A stretch of DNA of 8,895 nt from Acidobacteriota bacterium (lineage in GTDB: Bacteria; Acidobacteriota; Terriglobia; Terriglobales; Acidobacteriaceae), in the NCBI GenBank assembly GCA_021798235.1, contig JAJZMO010000174.1, forward strand, positions 1 to 8,895. The letters are read 5' to 3'. Positions within the stretch are counted from its first letter, which is position 1; the number at the start of each line of letters is the position of its first letter. The notes under the pieces are model-generated. The model was given only the letters and a program-made list of their open reading frames with translations, made no database searches and was not told where the DNA came from. This document shows, piece by piece, positions 5,906-8,895 of this stretch. Made by a program: the position numbers and the translations under genes.

Positions 5906-6373
5906 ATGCGAATGAACAAAATTGCTCTTCTTCCATTGCTTGTTGCGTGCTGCGCCGCTGCGGCTGGCAATGGTGCACTCTCCCTCAAGCTGACTGTGCT
6001 CACTCCCTCCGTCAAAGCTGGGTCCCAAATAGGAATCAGGGTGACCACGACGAATGAAACCGATCACCTGATCACGTATCACAATACGAATCTCTGCAAC
6101 TACTCGTTCAAAGTTCTAACCGGTGCGGGGACACCCGTTTCAGAGACGAAGGTGAAAAAGGCGCTGAATTGCGGCGGTAAGGTCGACGTGAAAATTACCG
6201 GCAGAAACATCATTGTGACGCTGAAGCCCGGCGAATCCTCGAGTGAAAACATTGTGCTCACCGAGCTGTACAACATGTCCCAACCGGGGAAATACTCTAT
6301 TCAAGTGGATCGAAAATTTCCCGGCATCGGCCGCTTCAGCTCCAATGTTGCGAGCGTAGACGTCAAGCCGTGA
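5906..6373 (+). CDS. Small exported, Ig-like beta-rich protein; possible lipoprotein and immunity partner
   Basis: 155 residues from ATG 5906, or 153 from ATG 5912. GAGG at 5898-5901 is ten bases from the second ATG and only four from the first, so 5912 may be the true start. The N-terminus MNKIALLPLLVACCAAAAG is a signal sequence; LVAC fits a lipobox, so the mature protein may be lipid-anchored at Cys15, otherwise it is periplasmic. The rest alternates beta-like strands (LKLTVLTPSVKAGSQIGIRV, VDVKITGRNIIVTLKPGES, GKYSIQVDR) as in Ig-like or BsuPI-like domains, ending VASVDVKP. It is 13 bp downstream of the orphan RHS-tip-like gene and likely co-transcribed. By position it could neutralise that protein, but this is inference from layout only. 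Confidence 0.8.
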   Translation: MRMNKIALLPLLVACCAAAAGNGALSLKLTVLTPSVKAGSQIGIRVTTTNETDHLITYHNTNLCNYSFKVLTGAGTPVSETKVKKALNCGGKVDVKITGRNIIVTLKPGESSSENIVLTELYNMSQPGKYSIQVDRKFPGIGRFSSNVASVDVKP

Positions 6374-6393
6374 AGTTAACAAGGAGAGGAGTC

Positions 6394-6459
6394 GTGAGCA
6401 CCCCAGATCTCAGCACTTGCACCTCGCCCCAGATGCCTGCGGGGCTGGCCACGGTCTAG
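6394..6459 (+). CDS. 21-codon ORF with strong ribosome site, cut at the RHS junction
   Basis: GTG 6394 has AAGGAG (6381-6386) seven bases upstream and reads STPDLSTCTSPQMPAGLATV to a TAG at 6457-6459. The RHS-homologous sequence starts at 6461, immediately after. It may be the start of a third operon gene whose body was replaced by the RHS insertion, or a leader peptide. The strong ribosome site is what makes it worth listing; the product is unknown. Confidence 0.35.
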   Translation: MSTPDLSTCTSPQMPAGLATV

Positions 6460-6460
6460 G

Positions 6461-6583
6461 GGAGCCGGGAACGACCTGCTGCAGACGATGAGCGTGAGCG
6501 GTTCGGTGACGCAGACCATCGGCTATACGGCGGATGGCAGGATGGCGAGCTTCAGTCCGGGGATTGCGTCGCCGGGCGGGCAG
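6461..6583 (+). repeat. 123-bp direct repeat, left copy (RHS core)
   Basis: Aligns without gaps to 8635-8757 with about seven differences counted by eye, most of them synonymous. Both copies are read in the same RHS frame (GNDLLQTMSV...IASPGGQ). Start-to-start distance is 2174 bp. Sequence to the left of 6461 has no counterpart at 8634. Confidence 0.9.
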
Positions 6584-7663
6584 CTTATTACCTCGCTCAG
6601 CTACAACCAGGACGCGCAGCTTTCCGCGGTGGATGCGGGCAGCACCACGCTGGCGAGCTATACCTATAACGGCTTTGGGCAGCGGGTGTTGAAGGCTTTC
6701 CCGGGCGGGACGGGGGAGATTTATCAATACGGGCAGAATGGGATGCTGCTGGAGGAGACGGATCAATCGGGGACTCCGCAGGCGGACTATATCTATCTGA
6801 ACGGCAGGCCGATTGCCACGGTGAATCCGGCTACGGGTACGCTGTATTACCTGCAGGATGACATGCTGGGCACGCCGCAGGTGGCTACGGACAGCAGCCA
6901 GAGCGTTGCCTGGCAGGCGGCGTATGGGCCCTTCGGGCAGGCTTCAGCGAGCGGGTCGATTACGCAGAATCTGCGCTTCCCTGGGCAGTACTACGATATC
7001 GAGACCGGCTGGAACCATAATGGCTTCCGCGATTACATTCCGCAACTGGGACGGTATGCGGAGCCGGATCCCCTGGGCAGGCTTGGCAGTGGGAACGATC
7101 TGTATGGTTATGTGGGCGACAATCCGGAGAACTTTGTTGATCCTTATGGGCTCAAAAAGAACTGCGGCTGCGAAAGCCTGCAAAGCAAATCGCAGGCTCA
7201 ACAGCAAGGCTTGCGGAATGAGCAATTGAAATTCAAAACCGTGTCAGGCGGTGCACACCAGGCCAACTGGGAAATTCAGTGGAACCTAACCCATAATACA
7301 CAGTACGGAGGGTATGTTGTTCAACACATTGTGGGTTATTACGGACCCAAGTATGGGACCTATAACTATTGGGAAGCATGGAAGATAAATCCCGGTTCAC
7401 ATACTCCTATTGCTCATCAGCGCAACGTTGGTGCGAATGGTGAATTTTACAACGATGAATTTATGGGCCCGCTTGGAAGCCACATTCACGCAAGTGCTCG
7501 CTTCTATGAATGCCTGACGTTACCGAAGTCATTTTATGTTCATCCCAAAGGATTCCCTGCAGGTCGTCTACCCGCGACAACTACGAATCCGCAGCTTTCG
7601 GCGGAGCATGCCACTGCCCCAAATGTTCGGTGGTGGGGATTTCTTCAACCTAATGGGAAATGA
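6488..7663 (+). CDS. RHS core C-terminal fragment with variable tip domain
   Basis: Residues 1-222 are RHS/YD-repeat core: LSYNQDAQLSAVD, YTYNGFGQRVLK, YIYLNGRPIATV, then the RHS-associated core YLQDDMLGTPQVATD, FPGQYYDIETGWNHNGFRDYIPQLGRYAEPDPLG and the terminal NFVDPYGL (216-222), which marks the border to variable tips. The tip (223-391) is more AT-rich and unrelated. It begins KKNCGCES and has GGYVVQHIVGYYG, YNYWEAWKI, SHIHASARFYE and RWWGFLQPNGK; I do not recognise it. His332 and His334 are candidate functional residues. Complete RHS proteins exceed 1000 residues, so this is 5'-truncated: the frame is open only to 6398, ATG 6488 has no good ribosome site, and there is no signal peptide. 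Its stop codon overlaps the ribosome site of the next gene. In full-length relatives the tip is usually a toxin. Confidence 0.85.
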   Translation: MSVSGSVTQTIGYTADGRMASFSPGIASPGGQLITSLSYNQDAQLSAVDAGSTTLASYTYNGFGQRVLKAFPGGTGEIYQYGQNGMLLEETDQSGTPQADYIYLNGRPIATVNPATGTLYYLQDDMLGTPQVATDSSQSVAWQAAYGPFGQASASGSITQNLRFPGQYYDIETGWNHNGFRDYIPQLGRYAEPDPLGRLGSGNDLYGYVGDNPENFVDPYGLKKNCGCESLQSKSQAQQQGLRNEQLKFKTVSGGAHQANWEIQWNLTHNTQYGGYVVQHIVGYYGPKYGTYNYWEAWKINPGSHTPIAHQRNVGANGEFYNDEFMGPLGSHIHASARFYECLTLPKSFYVHPKGFPAGRLPATTTNPQLSAEHATAPNVRWWGFLQPNGK

Positions 7664-7675
7664 GGTGGTGTAGGA

Positions 7676-8134
7676 ATGCGATTTTCAAGACTATCAATTC
7701 TGGTTTTCTGTTTTGTGTCATTAGCTCTTGCTAGCGTAGCCCGGGCGTGCGAGGCTTCTGCGGTCACGAAGCAGATCAACGAGACGATTGCACAGGTTCG
7801 GTCCGGAAAGACAACGGAAGCGAGGAGGAAGGCCGCAGAGCGTCTTGAAAGCCTGACTCAAAGAGTCAGAAAAAAGGTGATCTCTCAGATGCTCGTGGAT
7901 GATATTGCGTCATTGCTCAATTCGCGGGATGATTCGGTACGCTATAGCACAGTGGTATCTCTGGGAAATCTAGGGCCTGCTGCGAAATCGGCGGCTCCTA
8001 AGCTTTTAAAGCTCCTTCCCAAAGAAGACTGCGTTAACGGGGCGATAACTACCGCAGGTGCGATTCGATATGCGCTGGTTCGAATGGGGATCAAACCCCC
8101 GCCGCCACCGGATTGCGAGCGAATAGCCGGATAA
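7676..8134 (+). CDS. Exported HEAT-repeat-like small protein, candidate immunity protein
   Basis: 152 residues. The first 24 form a signal peptide (basic start, hydrophobic core SILVFCFVSLALA, cleavage after ARA), so it should act in the periplasm or outside. A charged helix follows (about 29-70), then one clear HEAT-type helix pair at 74-114 (VDDIASLLNSRDDSVRYSTV, then LGNLGPAAKSAAPKLLKLL) and a second partial repeat (about 117-139), ending in PPPPP. GAGGTG (7662-7667) overlaps the TGA of the RHS tip gene and is eight bases from this ATG, which implies translational coupling. Small HEAT-like proteins after RHS tips are often immunity factors; that role is inferred from position. Confidence 0.75.
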   Translation: MRFSRLSILVFCFVSLALASVARACEASAVTKQINETIAQVRSGKTTEARRKAAERLESLTQRVRKKVISQMLVDDIASLLNSRDDSVRYSTVVSLGNLGPAAKSAAPKLLKLLPKEDCVNGAITTAGAIRYALVRMGIKPPPPPDCERIAG

Positions 8135-8634
8135 ATTCGTGATTTTCTCTGGCGTCGTACAGCTACGATGCGGCGAATCGGATTACATCGATTACGTACC
8201 CGTCGGGAACGGTGGTGAGCTATACTCGCGACATCATGGGGCGGATCACGGCGGTGAACGCGCAGGCTCCGGGCGGCAGCAGCACGCCGGTGGTGTCGAG
8301 TGTTGGCTATGAGCCGTTTGGGCCGTACAGCTCGCTGACATATGGAAACGGCGTAGCGGAGACGCGCGGCTTCGACCAGGATTACCGGATGACGGGGATC
8401 ACGGATACGGGAAGCTCGGTGCTGCAGAACCTGAGCTATGCGTACTATCCCACCAACAACGTGAAGACGATTGCGGATGGGGTCCACTCCGCCGACAGCC
8501 AGAGCTTTGTGTATGACAGCCTGCAGCGGTTGAGCAGTGCGACGGGCAGCTACGGGACGTATGGCTACACGTATGACAAGGACGGGAACCGTTTGACGCA
8601 AACGCTCGGGCCCACCACCACGACATACGGCTAC

Positions 8635-8757
8635 GGAACCGGGAACGACCTGCTGCAGACGATGAGCGTCGGCGGATCGGTGACGCAGACCATCGGCTAC
8701 ACGGCGGATGGCAGGATGGCGAGCTTCAGTCCGGGGATTGCCTCGCCCGGCGGGCAG
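8635..8757 (+). repeat. 123-bp direct repeat, right copy (RHS core)
   Basis: Partner of 6461-6583. Homology stops exactly at GCCCGGCGGGCAG (8745-8757); the left copy continues into further core sequence while this one changes to the terminator of the next gene. Confidence 0.9.
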
Positions 8758-8759
8758 TT

Positions 8760-8790
8760 GAAAAGAAAAGGCACGGCGGGGAGCCGTGCC
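8760..8790 (-). terminator. Rho-independent terminator of the right-edge minus-strand gene
   Basis: Perfect 8-bp stem GGCACGGC (8770-8777) and GCCGTGCC (8783-8790) with a 5-nt loop. On the minus strand the hairpin is followed by TTTTCTTTTC. It lies 28 bp past the stop of the partial minus-strand gene. Confidence 0.88.
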
Positions 8791-8818
8791 GGGGTGTTGT
8801 GAATCCAGAGGTTGGTGC

Positions 8819-8895
8819 TCAGGCGGTTTCGTCGCCGAGGCGGTATTTGAGATCCTGGGCGTCGCTCCAGGCGAGGCGGAGGCCCTTGGAGAGTG
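8819..8895 (-). CDS. C-terminal end of an unidentified protein
   Basis: The minus-strand frame entering from the right edge ends LSKGLRLAWSDAQDLKYRLGDETA with a TGA at 8821-8819. Codon use (G/C at third positions) and the well-placed terminator downstream support a real gene. Too little is inside the window to name it. Confidence 0.6.
   Translation of the reverse strand, partial: LSKGLRLAWSDAQDLKYRLGDETA

Larger units (their letters stand above)
8152..8802 (+). pseudogene. RHS core fragment truncated at both ends
   Basis: An in-frame RHS core segment with no start codon of its own beyond GTG 8212: YD repeats SYSYDAANRITSITYPSGTV, YTRDIMGRITAVN, VGYEPFGPYSSLTYGNGVAETR, YAYYPTNNVKTIADG, FVYDSLQRLSSATGSYGTYGYTYDKDGNRLT. 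A TGA at 8140 is the last in-frame stop before it. RHS homology ends at 8757 (SPGGQ). The last codons, to TGA 8800-8802, are read through the terminator of the neighbouring minus-strand gene and are not RHS. In a complete protein this part would lie N-terminal to the fragment at 6461-7663, yet here it is downstream. No promoter or ribosome site is visible, so it is probably not expressed on its own. Confidence 0.8.

Noticed and set aside
7942..8601. 219-codon minus-strand frame over the HEAT-like gene and RHS fragment
   Set aside because: It is antisense to two well-supported frames, Arg/Val/Ile-rich and without motifs.

Overview
The window reads like a chromosome segment of a GC-rich Acidobacteriota, probably class Terriglobia. 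This is an inference from the style of the intergenic repeats (short hairpin elements ending in GGAATGACAA, and CCCAC...GTGGG palindromes), the RHS (YD-repeat) material and the codon use. No rRNA, tRNA, CRISPR array or insertion sequence is visible.

Layout. Positions 1-854 hold no convincing gene. They carry a tandem 33-34 bp stem-loop array (61-219), a dispersed repeat (284-405), a strong bidirectional terminator (577-608) and an 86-bp tandem repeat (615-826). Two minus-strand genes follow: a DUF5615-type PIN-like protein (855-1433) and, upstream of it, a helical protein that loosely resembles DUF5677 (1526-2362). A 14-bp palindrome lies between them. After a repeat-filled gap come two minus-strand housekeeping genes: an AlaX-type alanyl-tRNA editing hydrolase (2801-4051) and msrA (4283-4753). 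Positions 4754-5331 are again a repeat-rich spacer, sharing two repeat families with 1-854.

The right third (5332-8802, plus strand) is an RHS graveyard or cassette array. It has two successive pairs, each made of a candidate C-terminal tip followed 12-13 bp later by a small exported protein: 5332-5892 with 5906-6373, and 6488-7663 with 7676-8134. By analogy with polymorphic toxin loci these look like toxin-tip/immunity pairs. The second tip follows a real RHS core end (DPYGL motif); the first keeps only a sliver of RHS sequence. A third RHS core fragment (8152-8757) lies downstream of the last pair although it corresponds to a more N-terminal part of the core. It shares a 123-bp direct repeat with the start of the upstream fragment. 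Joining the two through that repeat gives a continuous core, so the locus is circularly permuted. The RHS sequence stops just before the terminator of an unidentified minus-strand gene that enters from the right edge (8819-8895).

Functionally the window holds tRNA proofreading (AlaX), repair of oxidised methionine (MsrA), a possible PIN-type toxin locus and decaying or modular RHS toxin cassettes, separated by hairpin repeats of at least four families. Functions are read from motifs; no database search was made.
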